This document shows positions 8,497-19,713 of a DNA stretch of 64,000 nt, piece by piece. Where the stretch lies: NCBI RefSeq assembly GCF_000011365.1, contig NC_004463.1, positions 496,001 through 560,000 of the forward strand, in the 5' to 3' direction. Below the pieces are notes generated by a model. The model was not told where the DNA came from, searched no databases, and worked only from the letters and a program-made list of their open reading frames with translations. The stretch is from Bradyrhizobium diazoefficiens USDA 110. GTDB taxonomy: Bacteria > Pseudomonadota > Alphaproteobacteria > Rhizobiales > Xanthobacteraceae. Numbering within the stretch: position 1 is the stretch's first letter; every line of letters starts with the position of its first letter. The position numbers and the translations under genes were made by a program.

Positions 8497-9273
8497 TCAG
8501 TGCAGCGACGTGTATGCCGCGCCCAGCATCGGGCCGGGTTTCTCGCGGCTGCCGTCCTGGACATAGACCACCGCGCCATCGACGCCGTCGCGCGTGAGGT
8601 TCTCGATCGGCACCGTCCAGCTTTCCGGACGACCGTTCCAGTCGCCGACCTTGAGCAGGTTGCGCACCACGTTGTGATAGGTGATCTGCTGTCCGCGATT
8701 TTCGCCTTTGGCGATCGCGATCGGCACTGACTTCGCAATCGAGCAGATCCAGACTTCGCCGTGCGAGATCGCCGGCTCCTTGCTCGCGGCCACCGACACG
8801 TTGATCTGCTTGCCCGAGAGCGACATCGTCACCGGCACGCTCATCACGCCCATGCCTTTGTCGGTCTTGCCGATCGCACTCTCGATGCCGGCACGATCAC
8901 TGCCGACGACATGCGTCGAGCCGTTCACCACGACCTGCGGGGTGTAGACCTCGCGGTCGCCGCGCATGCGCGAATAAGCGCGCTGCCGCGCCGAGAAGCG
9001 CGAATCCGCCAGCGTGTCCTTCCAGCCGAGATAATCCCAATAATCGATCGGCATGCTCAGCGCGATGATCGAGGGATCGCTGGAGAGATCGCCGATGATC
9101 TTGTCGGCGGGCGGGCAGGAGGAGCAGCCCTGCGAGGTGAAGAGCTCAACCACGGCGCGGGGATCAGCCTCAGCGGGACGGATGACGGCGACGATCGCAC
9201 AGATGCCGAGTGCTCCCGACCAGAAGGCACCGGACCAACGTGAAATCAGATGAGAAGCCGTCATTGCTGTCAT
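8497..9273 (-). CDS. Secreted DUF1223 (thioredoxin-fold-like) protein
   Basis: Exported protein of the DUF1223 family, found in many alphaproteobacteria and eukaryotes, with a thioredoxin-like fold and unknown function. The 258-residue product begins with a hydrophobic signal segment (about residues 14-36). The conserved VVELFTSQGCSSCPPAD motif follows, with its CSSC cysteine pair near residues 50-53. Further conserved blocks are PIDYWDYLGWKDTLADSRFSARQ and YTPQVVVNGSTHVVGSD. ATG 9264 is an alternative start three codons in. It is transcribed in the same direction as acnA but is separated from it by a hairpin, so it probably has its own promoter. Confidence 0.88.
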   Translation of the reverse strand: MTAMTASHLISRWSGAFWSGALGICAIVAVIRPAEADPRAVVELFTSQGCSSCPPADKIIGDLSSDPSIIALSMPIDYWDYLGWKDTLADSRFSARQRAYSRMRGDREVYTPQVVVNGSTHVVGSDRAGIESAIGKTDKGMGVMSVPVTMSLSGKQINVSVAASKEPAISHGEVWICSIAKSVPIAIAKGENRGQQITYHNVVRNLLKVGDWNGRPESWTVPIENLTRDGVDGAVVYVQDGSREKPGPMLGAAYTSLH

Positions 9274-9415
9274 GTCGAACGCCGCACACCGTTGCTCGTG
9301 GGAAGGGAAATCTTATCGCCTGATGGTCACCGTAGTCTTACGGGCACGGCACATTCGACCGTCCAGGGCGGAGTTTCCGCCGGGCGGGCCCATCCGAAGC
9401 ATGCCGCAAACGCGC

Positions 9416-9443
9416 GAAGGCGGCCTTGTGATAGGCCGCCTTC
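9416..9443 (-). terminator. Hairpin terminator downstream of acnA
   Basis: A perfect ten-base-pair stem (GAAGGCGGCC / GGCCGCCTTC) with an eight-base loop lies about 50 bases past the acnA stop. On the minus strand it is followed by GCGCGTTTG, a poor T-run, so termination strength is uncertain. Confidence 0.65.
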
Positions 9444-9493
9444 GTTTAACCTTCTACTCACTTCGCAGTGAGCCACCGTTCACAAATCCGCGC

Positions 9494-12214
<2,721 letters not shown>

Positions 12215-12456
12215 GTAGGAAATCCCAATTGTTAGTTATACCCGGCAAGGGGTATTTTAACACCGTCAGCGAGTCCGGCTGGGTCGCTTGCAGGGGCAGG
12301 TTGAGTTGCTGCATCAAGTAGTTCCGGGCTTATAGAAGCTTTCTAACCGCGCCGCCACAGCCACAAACGTGCCGCAGCAATCCGCGAGCCAAAAATTCCC
12401 ATGCGCTACCCCAAGTTTTCCTGAGGCCTGGTTTGAACGGGTTGATACGAGGCAAG

Positions 12457-13059
12457 ATGCAGCTTTCCGGACGTAGGGTGATCTGTGTGCGGGGCGGCCG
12501 CGAGGTGTTTGCCGGACTCGATTTCGAGGCCGTCTCCGGCGAGGCCGTGGCGGTCGTTGGCCGCAACGGGTCGGGCAAGACCTCGCTGCTGCGGCTGATC
12601 GCGGGGCTGCTCATTCCGGCTGGCGGGACGATCGCGCTCGATGGCGGCGATGCCGAGCTGACATTGCCTGAGCAATGCCACTATCTCGGCCATCGCGACG
12701 CCCTGAAGCCGGCGCTGAGCGTGGCGGAAAATCTGTCATTCTGGGCCGATTTTCTGGGCGGCGAGCGACTTGATGCCCATGAGAGCCTCGCCACGGTCGG
12801 GCTCGACCACGCCACCCACCTGCCGGCAGCTTTTCTGTCGGCCGGCCAGCGCCGCCGGCTCTCGCTGGCCCGGTTGCTGACGGTGCGCCGCCCGATCTGG
12901 CTCCTGGACGAGCCGACCACGGCGCTGGACGTCGCCGGCCAGGACATGTTCGGCGGCCTGATGCGCGACCATCTCGCCCGCGGCGGCCTGATCATCGCGG
13001 CGACCCACATGGCGCTGGGGATCGATTCGCGGGAGCTGCGGATCGGGGGTGTGGCATGA
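12457..13059 (+). CDS. ccmA: Heme exporter ATP-binding protein CcmA
   Basis: ATPase of the CcmABCD complex that releases holo-CcmE during cytochrome c maturation. From ATG 12457 the product has 200 residues, the normal size: Walker [14 protein letters not shown] (about 33-45), signature [16 protein letters not shown] and Walker [18 protein letters not shown] at 12433 is in frame but gives a non-conserved extension. First gene of ccmABCDG on the plus strand. It is separated from ccmB by 310 bases holding a palindromic repeat, which is unusual for this operon. Confidence 0.93.
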   Translation: MQLSGRRVICVRGGREVFAGLDFEAVSGEAVAVVGRNGSGKTSLLRLIAGLLIPAGGTIALDGGDAELTLPEQCHYLGHRDALKPALSVAENLSFWADFLGGERLDAHESLATVGLDHATHLPAAFLSAGQRRRLSLARLLTVRRPIWLLDEPTTALDVAGQDMFGGLMRDHLARGGLIIAATHMALGIDSRELRIGGVA

Positions 13060-13109
13060 TTCCGACCGACCCTCAGCTTTTCGAGCGGCAAAGCTCCGCT
13101 CTACCCGTT

Positions 13110-13313
13110 CCCTCCCCCCCTGTGGGGGAGGGTCAGGGAGGGGGGTGCCACACAGGGACCCTCTCGATCTACCGAAGTCCTTCCCTGAACCCAAGCACAC
13201 CTTTTCCGGGGCCACCCCTCTCCCATAGCCGAAGCTTCGCTTCGGCGTCTCTTAAGAGGACGGCCGCCGGAGGCGGCCTACGCCTCCCCCGCAAGGGGGG
13301 AGGGAGCGCAGAT
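13110..13313. repeat. Compound palindromic repeat inserted between ccmA and ccmB
   Basis: It begins with a CCCTCCCCC...GGGGGAGGG hairpin (13110-13132) and ends with CTCCCCCGCAAGGGGGGAGGGAG near 13285-13306; CGAAGCTTCG and GCCGCCGGAGGCGGC hairpins lie in between. It occupies nearly the whole ccmA-ccmB gap. The outer arms match the short hairpin family at 705-729 and 37765-37880. Confidence 0.8.
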
Positions 13314-13369
13314 TGCCTGTGGCGCGAGTCGGGCTCTTACGATCGTCTCGAAGCCGAAAAGGCAGCCCC

Positions 13370-14038
13370 ATGACCGCCCTGTCCGCCCTCATCCGCCGGG
13401 ATATCAGGATCGCGCTCCGCGTTGGCGGCGGGGCGCTGATCGGCGTGCTGTTCTTCCTGACCGTGGTGGTGCTGATGCCGTTCGCGGTGGGGCCGGACCT
13501 CGCGTTGCTGTCGCGGCTGGGGCCGGCCATTCTCTGGCTCGGCGCCCTGCTGGCGAGCCTGCTGACGCTGGACCGGCTGTTCATGGCCGACCATGAGGAC
13601 GGCTCGCTCGACCTGATCACGATGAGCCGGACGCCGCTGGAACTCGCCTGCGCGGCGAAAGCGCTGGCGCATTGGCTGGCGGCGGGCCTGCCGCTGATTG
13701 TCGCAACCCCCGTGCTCGGGCTCTTGCTGAATCTCGACATGGTCGCGACCGGCGCGGTGGCCCTGACGCTGCTCGCGGGCACGCCGGCCCTGACCTTTAC
13801 CGGCATGATCGGCGCCGCGCTGGCGGTGACGCTGCATCGCGGCGGGCTTTTGATGGCGGTTCTGGTGCTGCCGCTGTCGATCCCGGTGCTGATCTTCGGG
13901 GTCGCGGCCTCCCAGGCCGTGATCGTCGGTCCCATGTCGTTCGGCGCGCCGTTCTCGATCCTGTGCGCGCTGTCGCTGGTCAGCCTCGTGATCGGCCCCT
14001 TCGCCGCGGCGGCGAGCCTGCGGCATGGTCTCGACTGA
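13370..14038 (+). CDS. ccmB: Heme exporter permease CcmB
   Basis: Six-helix inner-membrane subunit of the CcmABCD ABC complex. The 222-residue product from ATG 13370 (MTALSALIRRDI) matches the family in length and opening, with helices at about residues 20-45, 50-70, 100-125, 130-150, 160-185 and 195-218. The SLDLITMSRTPLELACAAKALAHWL loop after helix 2 is characteristic. An upstream in-frame start at 13313 lies inside the palindromic repeat and is rejected. Next is ccmC, 91 bases downstream. Confidence 0.93.
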   Translation: MTALSALIRRDIRIALRVGGGALIGVLFFLTVVVLMPFAVGPDLALLSRLGPAILWLGALLASLLTLDRLFMADHEDGSLDLITMSRTPLELACAAKALAHWLAAGLPLIVATPVLGLLLNLDMVATGAVALTLLAGTPALTFTGMIGAALAVTLHRGGLLMAVLVLPLSIPVLIFGVAASQAVIVGPMSFGAPFSILCALSLVSLVIGPFAAAASLRHGLD

Positions 14039-14129
14039 GATGAGCTCGACTGACCTTGACCCCGATCAACTTTCGCTGCCCGCTTTTATGCTGATTGCGT
14101 GAGTGCTGACCTGTGATTATCAGAATACC

Positions 14130-14921
14130 ATGACGCTGATCGACCTCGCCAACCCGACACGGTTCCTCGCGCTGACGGCGCGGGTGTTGCCGTGGCTTGC
14201 GGCCGCGACCGTCATCCTGCTCGCGATCGGCCTCTACCAATCCGCGCTAGCGCCCGACGACTACCAGCAGGGCGCGACCGTGAAGATCATGTTCATCCAC
14301 GTGCCCAACGCCTGGCTGTCGATGTTCGTGTGGGGCGTGATGAGCATCGCCTCATTGGGCACGCTGGTGTGGCGGCATCCGCTCGCCGACGTCGCCGCGA
14401 AGGCGGCAGCTCCCATCGGCGCCGCCTTCACCTTCCTCGCGCTGCTGACCGGCTCGCTGTGGGGCCGGCCGATGTGGGGCACCTATTGGGAATGGGACGC
14501 CCGCCTGACCTCGGTGCTGATTCTGTTCCTGATGTATCTCGGCCTGATGGCGCTGTGGCGCGCGGTCGACGATCCCTCGCGCGCGGCGCGCGCTGCCGCG
14601 GTGCTGACGCTGGTCGGCGCGATCAACCTGCCCATCATCAAGTTCTCGGTCGACTGGTGGAACACGCTGCACCAGCCAGCCTCGGTGATGCGCATGGGCG
14701 GTTCGTCGCTCGACAAATCGTTCCTGATTCCGCTGCTGGTGATGGCGATCGCGTTCACCCTGCTGTTCGTCACGCTGCACCTGGCGGCGATGCGCAACGA
14801 GATCCTGCGCCGCCGTGTCCGCTCGCTGCAGATGATGCAGGCGAGCCGCATGGCGTTTTCGAGCGAAATGGGCGCCGGTTCGCGTCAAAACAACGCGTCA
14901 AACGAAGTCGGGGCCGCATGA
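14130..14921 (+). CDS. ccmC: Heme export / heme handling protein CcmC
   Basis: Inner-membrane HemeHandlingProtein that loads heme onto CcmE. The 263-residue product has six hydrophobic segments, the tryptophan-rich periplasmic motif [12 protein letters not shown] (about residues 125-136) that contacts heme, and flanking His residues in MFIHVPNAW (about 52-60) and [10 protein letters not shown] (about 175-184). Start at ATG 14130 rather than GTG 14103. The stop overlaps the ccmD start as ATGA, so translation of the two is coupled. Confidence 0.94.
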
Positions 14922-15103
14922 TCATGTCGCTCGGTCCCTATGCCTCCTTCATCGTGACGTCTTATGCCGCAGCCGCGCTCGTGGTCGCGATCCTGATCGG
15001 CTGGATCGCGACCGACTATCGCAGCCAGACCCGCCGCCTGCGCGACCTCGACCGCAGCGGCATCACCCGCCGCTCGGGGCGCAGCGCGATGGATCGGCCA
15101 TGA
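14918..15103 (+). CDS. ccmD: Heme exporter small subunit CcmD
   Basis: Short single-helix protein of 61 residues that stabilises the CcmC-CcmE complex. The reading frame starts at ATG 14918 (M-I-M-S-L-G-P-Y), overlapping the ccmC stop by four bases. It has one membrane helix (about residues 10-32) followed by a basic cytoplasmic tail ([11 protein letters not shown]), exactly the CcmD layout. Its own stop overlaps the ccmG start by four bases (ATGA at 15100). ATG 14924 is a possible start two codons later. Confidence 0.9.
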
Positions 15104-15684
15104 GCGAGCAGTCGACTTCCGCGAACCCGCAGCGCCGCACCTTCCTGATGGTGCTGCCGCTGATCGCCTTCATCGGCCTGGCGCTGCTGTTTTGGTTCCG
15201 GCTCGGCAGCGGCGATCCTTCGCGGATTCCCTCCGCGCTGATCGGACGGCCGGCGCCGCAGACCGCGCTGCCGCCGCTCGAGGGATTGCAGGCCGACAAC
15301 GTCCAGGTGCCGGGGCTCGATCCCGCCGCGTTCAAGGGCAAGGTCAGCCTTGTCAACGTCTGGGCCTCCTGGTGCGTACCCTGCCATGACGAGGCGCCGC
15401 TTCTGACCGAGCTGGGGAAAGACAAGCGCTTCCAGCTCGTCGGCATCAACTACAAGGACGCGGCCGACAACGCCCGCCGCTTCCTCGGCCGCTACGGCAA
15501 CCCGTTCGGCCGCGTCGGCGTGGATGCCAACGGCCGCGCCTCGATCGAATGGGGCGTCTATGGCGTGCCGGAGACCTTTGTCGTCGGACGCGAGGGCACC
15601 ATCGTCTACAAGCTGGTCGGCCCGATTACGCCGGACAATCTGCGGAGCGTGCTGCTGCCGCAGATGGAGAAGGCGCTGAAGTAG
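15100..15684 (+). CDS. ccmG: Thiol:disulfide interchange protein CcmG/DsbE
   Basis: Membrane-anchored periplasmic thioredoxin that keeps apocytochrome c heme-binding cysteines reduced. The 194-residue product has an N-terminal anchor (about residues 12-34), then a thioredoxin fold with the active site [15 protein letters not shown] (WCxxC near residues 90-94) and the cis-proline region YGVPETFVV. Translationally coupled to ccmD. It is the last gene of the ccm operon here; no ccmE, ccmF, ccmH or ccmI lies in the window, so those must be elsewhere. Confidence 0.94.
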
Positions 15685-15689
15685 TTACT

Positions 15690-15788
15690 GTCATTCCGGG
15701 GCGGCTCGCAGAGCCGAACTATGGTGCGCACTTGCGCACCTGAGAATCTCGAGATTCCGGGTTCACGCTTCGCGTGCCCCGGAATGAC
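15690..15788. repeat. Intergenic palindrome, family B, copy 3
   Basis: The ends GTCATTCCGGGGC and GCCCCGGAATGAC flank an inner GGTGCGCACTTGCGCACC hairpin and GAATCTCGAGATTC. It is located between convergent ccmG and yciB. Confidence 0.9.
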
Positions 15789-15797
15789 ATCAAACAG

Positions 15798-16400
15798 TCA
15801 CCCCTTCCTCACATCCCCCGCATCCGCCTCGCTCGCTTCCAGCGAGACCGGCTCGAGGTGATAGCGCTTGGTCAGCGGCATCTGGGCGATGGCGAAGATC
15901 ATCGTGATCGGCGTCACGCCGAACACCTTGAAGTTCACCCAGAAATCCGTGCTCTGGGTGCGCCAGACGATCTCGTTCAGCACCGCCATGCCGGCGAAGA
16001 ACAGCGCCCAGCGCAGCGTCAGGATACGCCAGCCCTGCGGCGTCAGGTTGAACATCTGGTCGAACATCACGGCGATGAAGGAGCGGCCGAACAGCAGCCC
16101 GCCGCCGAGGATTGCGGCGAACAGGCCGTAGATGATGGTCGGCTTGACCTTGATGAAGGTCTCGTCGTGCAGCACCAGCGTCAGCGTGCCGAACACCAGC
16201 ACGATCACGCCCGTCACGATCGCCATGATCGGGATATGGCGCGTCACCACATAGGAGGCGATCATCGCCGCCACGATCGCGACCATGAACGCGCCGGTCG
16301 CGGCGAACAGATTGAACTTCGCATTCACGAAGAAGAAGACGAGCAGCGGACCGAGTTCGGTCGCAAGCTTGAACAGCGGATGCGGCTGGGTCTTGTCCAT
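15798..16400 (-). CDS. yciB: Inner membrane-spanning protein YciB (septation protein A family)
   Basis: Polytopic inner-membrane protein of the YciB/IspZ family, linked to envelope synthesis and normal septation. The 200-residue product has five or six hydrophobic segments and conserved loops [20 protein letters not shown] and [12 protein letters not shown]. Start at ATG 16400 ([11 protein letters not shown]), which has an AGGGA ribosome-binding sequence directly upstream; a further upstream Met is within repeat-derived sequence. It is downstream of ftsY on the same strand, with a palindrome in between. Confidence 0.9.
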
Positions 16401-16418
16401 TCCCTGACTTTCGTTGAT

Positions 16419-16518
16419 GTCATCCCCCGCGAATGCGGGGGATCCAGTATTCCGTGGCACCTGTGATCGACAACCGGCGGCGCGGCGTACTGGATGCCCC
16501 GCCTGCGCGGGGCATGAC
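16419..16518. repeat. Intergenic palindrome, family E (GTCATCCCCCGCGAA...), copy 1
   Basis: The outer arms GTCATCCCCCGC and a degenerate GCGGGGCATGAC frame an inner ATCCAGTAT / GTACTGGAT stem. A minimal copy of the same outer hairpin lies at 25275-25302. Confidence 0.82.
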
Positions 16519-16527
16519 GAAAGAAAC

Positions 16528-17475
16528 CTATGACTCGATTCCGGCGATCGCACGGGCGAAATCGCGCGCGGTGAACGGCGCGAGATCGTCGACGCCCTCG
16601 CCGACGCCGATGAAATGCACCGGCAGTTTGAATTTCTCCGCGAGCGCCACCAGGATGCCGCCGCGCGCCGTGCCGTCGAGCTTGGTCATCACGAGGCCGG
16701 TGACGCCCGCCGTGCGATGGAAGGCCTCGACCTGCGACAGCGCGTTCTGGCCGACGGTGGCGTCGAGCACAAGCAGCACCGCATGCGGCGCAGTGTCGTC
16801 CACCTTGCGGATGACGCGCACGACCTTTTCGAGCTCGTTCATCAGCTCGGCCTTGTTCTGAAGCCGCCCGGCGGTGTCGATCAGGAGCACGTCGGTCTTC
16901 TGCTCCTTCGCCGCCGTCAGCGCGTTGAAGGCGAGGCTCGCCGAGTCGGAGCCTTGCGTGCCCGCGATGACCGGTGTTTTCGTACGCTCACCCCAGACCT
17001 TGAGCTGCTCAATCGCCGCTGCGCGAAAAGTGTCGCCGGCGGCCAGCATCACCTTGCGGCCTTCGGAGGCGAATTTTTGCGAGAGCTTGCCGATAGTGGT
17101 GGTCTTGCCGGAGCCATTGACGCCGACGACGAGGATGACGAACGGCTTCCTGGCCGCATCGATCTCGAGCGGCTTTGCCACCGGCGCCAGCACCTTCTCG
17201 ACCTCGGTCGCAACGACGTCCTTGACCTCGTCCGCCGAGATCGCCTTGTCGTAGCGCCCGGTGCCGACGGCGTCGGCGATGCGCACCGCGACGGATGTGC
17301 CGAGATCGGCGCGCAGCAGCACGTCCTCGATGTCGTCGAGCATGGCGCGGTCGAGCTTGCGCTTGGTGACGAGGTCGGCGACCGCGGTCCCGAGCGAGGA
17401 CGAGGTGCGCTTCAGCCCGTTGGACAGGCGGCGCCACCAGCTCAGCTTGGGGGGATCTGACGTGGTATCGTTCAT
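16528..17475 (-). CDS. ftsY: Signal recognition particle receptor FtsY
   Basis: SRP-type GTPase that docks ribosome-nascent chain complexes to SecYEG. The 315-residue product has a short N-terminal amphipathic region without the long acidic A domain of E. coli, an N domain (about 25-105) and the G domain: G1 GVNGSGKTT (118-126), DTAGR (200-204) and [10 protein letters not shown] (264-273). The start codon at 17475 is immediately preceded by a 77-base near-perfect inverted repeat, so the ribosome-binding region may be structured. It is found between yciB and a pair of plus-strand genes; mtaB and dapF, its frequent partners, follow further on. Confidence 0.96.
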
Positions 17476-17479
17476 GGTG

Positions 17480-17556
17480 CTCGTGCCGACGATTTGAAGT
17501 TCCTACTCTCTTGCCGCAAGTCCGGTTAGGAACTTCAAATCGAAGAGCGGCACGAG
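17480..17556. repeat. Large inverted repeat abutting the ftsY start
   Basis: Left arm 17480-17505 and right arm 17527-17556 share CTCGTGCCG and CGATTTGAAGTTCCTA with only a small bulge (four extra bases in the right arm). They are separated by a 21-base loop. The left arm ends four bases from the ftsY start codon on the minus strand. Confidence 0.92.
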
Positions 17557-17568
17557 AAAATATTGTTG

Positions 17569-17645
17569 CCAGTGCGGCCCTGGATTTGGCATTCGCTTCA
17601 CATTTCGCGGCAGCCGCTGAGCGAATGCCAAATCCACCGCACTGG
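17569..17645. repeat. Second large inverted repeat between ftsY and the pseudouridine synthase gene
   Basis: CCAGTGCGG(GC..)GGATTTGGCATTCGCT at 17569-17597 is mirrored by AGCGAATGCCAAATCC..CCGCACTGG at 17620-17645. The inner 16-base arms are perfectly complementary across a 22-base loop. It is distinct in sequence from the adjacent inverted repeat. Confidence 0.92.
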
Positions 17646-17697
17646 TGTGTTAGCCGTTCCGGCTCCCAAACGAAAGTCTTGACCGAAAGTCCTGCCA

Positions 17698-18399
17698 TTG
17701 CTCGATGTTCCCGAACTGACCGCCGACGAAATCCTGGGCCGCGTGCTCCATCGCGACGGATTGATGCTGGTCATCGACAAGCCGGCCGGTCTGCCGGTGC
17801 ATCGCGGCCCCAAGGGCGGCGCCAATCTGGAGGCATCCTTCGACGCGCTCCGTTTCGGCCTGCCGCGGCCGCCGGTGCTGGCCCACCGGCTGGACAAGGA
17901 CACCTCCGGTTGCCTCATCCTCGGCCGCCATCGCAAGGCGACCGCCTCGCTCGGCCTGCTGTTCAAGCACGGCAAGATCGGCAAGACCTACTGGACCGTG
18001 GTCGAAGGCGGGCCCGCCGAGGACGAAGGCACCATCGATATGCCGCTCGGCCGGCTCAATGCCGAGCGCGGCTGGTGGCAGAAGCCCGATCCCGAAGGCC
18101 AGAAGGCGATCACCAACTGGAAGGTGATGGGCCGGGGTGACGGTTTCACCTGGCTCGCCATGGAACCGGTGACGGGGCGGACCCATCAATTGCGGGTGCA
18201 TTCGGCCGCGACCGGCTGGCCGATCTTCGGCGATAACATTTACGGCAACGGCCCGCGCTTCGGCGAGCCGAAGCTGCACCTGCACTCCCGCGAGATCGTA
18301 GTGCCGATCTCCCGGAACAAGGAGCCGGTCCGCGTGGTGGCCCCGGCCCCGCCGCACATGCACGAGAAGCTCAGGGCTTGCGGGTGGAACGGGGAGTAG
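17698..18399 (+). CDS. RluA-family RNA pseudouridine synthase
   Basis: Cytosolic enzyme isomerising specific uridines in rRNA or tRNA. The 233-residue product contains the catalytic motif HRLDKDTSG (residues 63-71, Asp66 nucleophile), the opening KPAGLPVHRGP block and the late substrate-binding GRTHQLRVHSAATGWPIFGDNIYG. No N-terminal S4 domain is present, as in the short RluA/YqcB/TruC-like branch. A stop at 17680 limits the frame, leaving TTG 17698 as the best start. The exact target nucleotide cannot be named. Confidence 0.88.
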   Translation: MLDVPELTADEILGRVLHRDGLMLVIDKPAGLPVHRGPKGGANLEASFDALRFGLPRPPVLAHRLDKDTSGCLILGRHRKATASLGLLFKHGKIGKTYWTVVEGGPAEDEGTIDMPLGRLNAERGWWQKPDPEGQKAITNWKVMGRGDGFTWLAMEPVTGRTHQLRVHSAATGWPIFGDNIYGNGPRFGEPKLHLHSREIVVPISRNKEPVRVVAPAPPHMHEKLRACGWNGE

Positions 18400-18409
18400 C
18401 TGCCGTTCA

Positions 18410-18431
18410 CCTCTCCCGCTAGCGCGAGAGG
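18410..18431. repeat. Short imperfect hairpin of the CTCTCCC family
   Basis: CCTCTC and GAGAGG arms enclose CCGCTAGCGC. It lies just past the pseudouridine synthase stop and may be a truncated member of the family seen at 37765-37880. Confidence 0.5.
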
Positions 18432-18562
18432 GAGCGCAGCGCCGCCGCGGCAGCACTTCGTTCTCCTCGGCCATGGTTTACGAAACGTTCAGGGCTCGCC
18501 TCTAATGATAGCGGTTGCTTAGAACAAGCTTCCGTCAATCCGCTCAGGACGAGCCGCGCGTC

Positions 18563-19672
18563 ATGTCCAAGGCCGAGCTATCGATCATCGACGAGGTCGA
18601 ATCCGCACTTCGGATTGGCTCGGCGGAAAAGGGCCTGGAGACGGCCCGCCGCGTCACCGACCTGTTCCTGTCCTCCGCCGGCAGTTTTGACGACGAGCAG
18701 ATCGCGCTGTTCGACGAGGTGCTCGAGCGCCTGATCGGCACCATCGAGCTTCGCGCCATCGCCGACATGGGCGCACGCGTGGCGCTGGCCGAGATCAGCG
18801 CGCAGCTGGCGCCGATCGCACAGGCGCCGCCCTCCGTGATCCGCCGCCTCGCCAACAATGACGAGATCCGCATCGCCGGACCCGTGCTCCAGGAATCCGC
18901 GCGCCTCGACGACGGCGAGCTGGTGAAGATCGCATCGTCCAAGGGCGAACCGCATCTGCTCGCGGTCGCCGGGCGCTGGTGGCTGAAGGAGATCGTCACC
19001 GACGCGCTGCTGGCGCGCCGCTATCCCAGTGTCAGCCGGCGGCTTGCCGCCAATCCGGGCGCACGCGTCTCCGGAAACGGATTTGCCGTCATCGTCGGAC
19101 AGGCGGAGGGTGATCCGGAGCTCGCCGTCAGCGTCGGCGTCCGCGTCGATCTGCCATCGGAGCTGCGCCGCCAATTGCTGCGCTCGGCGACGGACACGGT
19201 TCGCACCCGCCTGCTGTCGCGCGCGCCGCCGCATCTGTTCGAGGAAATCCAGGGCGCGATCGCCGCCGTTACCGCCGGCGTCACGCGCGAGATGTCCGGT
19301 GTCCGCGATTTCGAAGGCGCCAAGCGCGCCATCGCAGGTCTCAAGGCATCCGGCCAGCTCAACGAGGCGACGCTGTTCAGCTTTGCCAAGCAGCGGCGCT
19401 ATGAAGAAACCGTCGCGGCGCTGGCGGTGTTGTCGCAATCCACCGTCGAGGTGATTCGCCCGTTGATGCAGAGCCTGCGCGAGGACGGCCTGCTGGTGCC
19501 GTGCAAGGCGGCGCAGCTCAGCTGGGAGACCACCGCCGCCGTGCTCGAAAGCCGCTTCGCCACCGGCGCGATGAAGCCGGCGGATCTTGCGAGAGCGCAG
19601 GGGCATTACGCACGAATGACGCCGGAGAACGCGCGGCGCACGCTGCGGTTCTGGCAGGTGCGGGCGTCGTAG
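18563..19672 (+). CDS. DUF2336 domain-containing protein
   Basis: Cytosolic protein of an alphaproteobacterial family of unknown function with an alpha-helical, repeat-like fold. The 369-residue product is soluble, leucine/alanine rich and lacks signal or membrane segments. Conserved-looking features include LADMGARVALAEISAQLAPIAQ-like helices near the N-terminus, VIRRLANNDEIRIAGPVL (about residues 90-107) and RRYPSVSRRLA. The frame opens at TTG 18515 but ATG 18563 (MSKAELSII) is chosen. The gene is on the strand opposite to its neighbours ftsY and mtaB. Family call by overall pattern. Confidence 0.78.
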   Translation: MSKAELSIIDEVESALRIGSAEKGLETARRVTDLFLSSAGSFDDEQIALFDEVLERLIGTIELRAIADMGARVALAEISAQLAPIAQAPPSVIRRLANNDEIRIAGPVLQESARLDDGELVKIASSKGEPHLLAVAGRWWLKEIVTDALLARRYPSVSRRLAANPGARVSGNGFAVIVGQAEGDPELAVSVGVRVDLPSELRRQLLRSATDTVRTRLLSRAPPHLFEEIQGAIAAVTAGVTREMSGVRDFEGAKRAIAGLKASGQLNEATLFSFAKQRRYEETVAALAVLSQSTVEVIRPLMQSLREDGLLVPCKAAQLSWETTAAVLESRFATGAMKPADLARAQGHYARMTPENARRTLRFWQVRAS

Positions 19673-19713
19673 CGGAGCGGGTTTGAGGCGCGCTGCGGGC
19701 CACGCCCTCCGCT

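Noticed and set aside
12235..12456. acnA promoter or iron-responsive site in the acnA-ccmA gap
   Set aside because: A TATAAG hexamer is visible on the minus strand but lacks a recognisable -35 element, and no convincing iron-regulator box was found.
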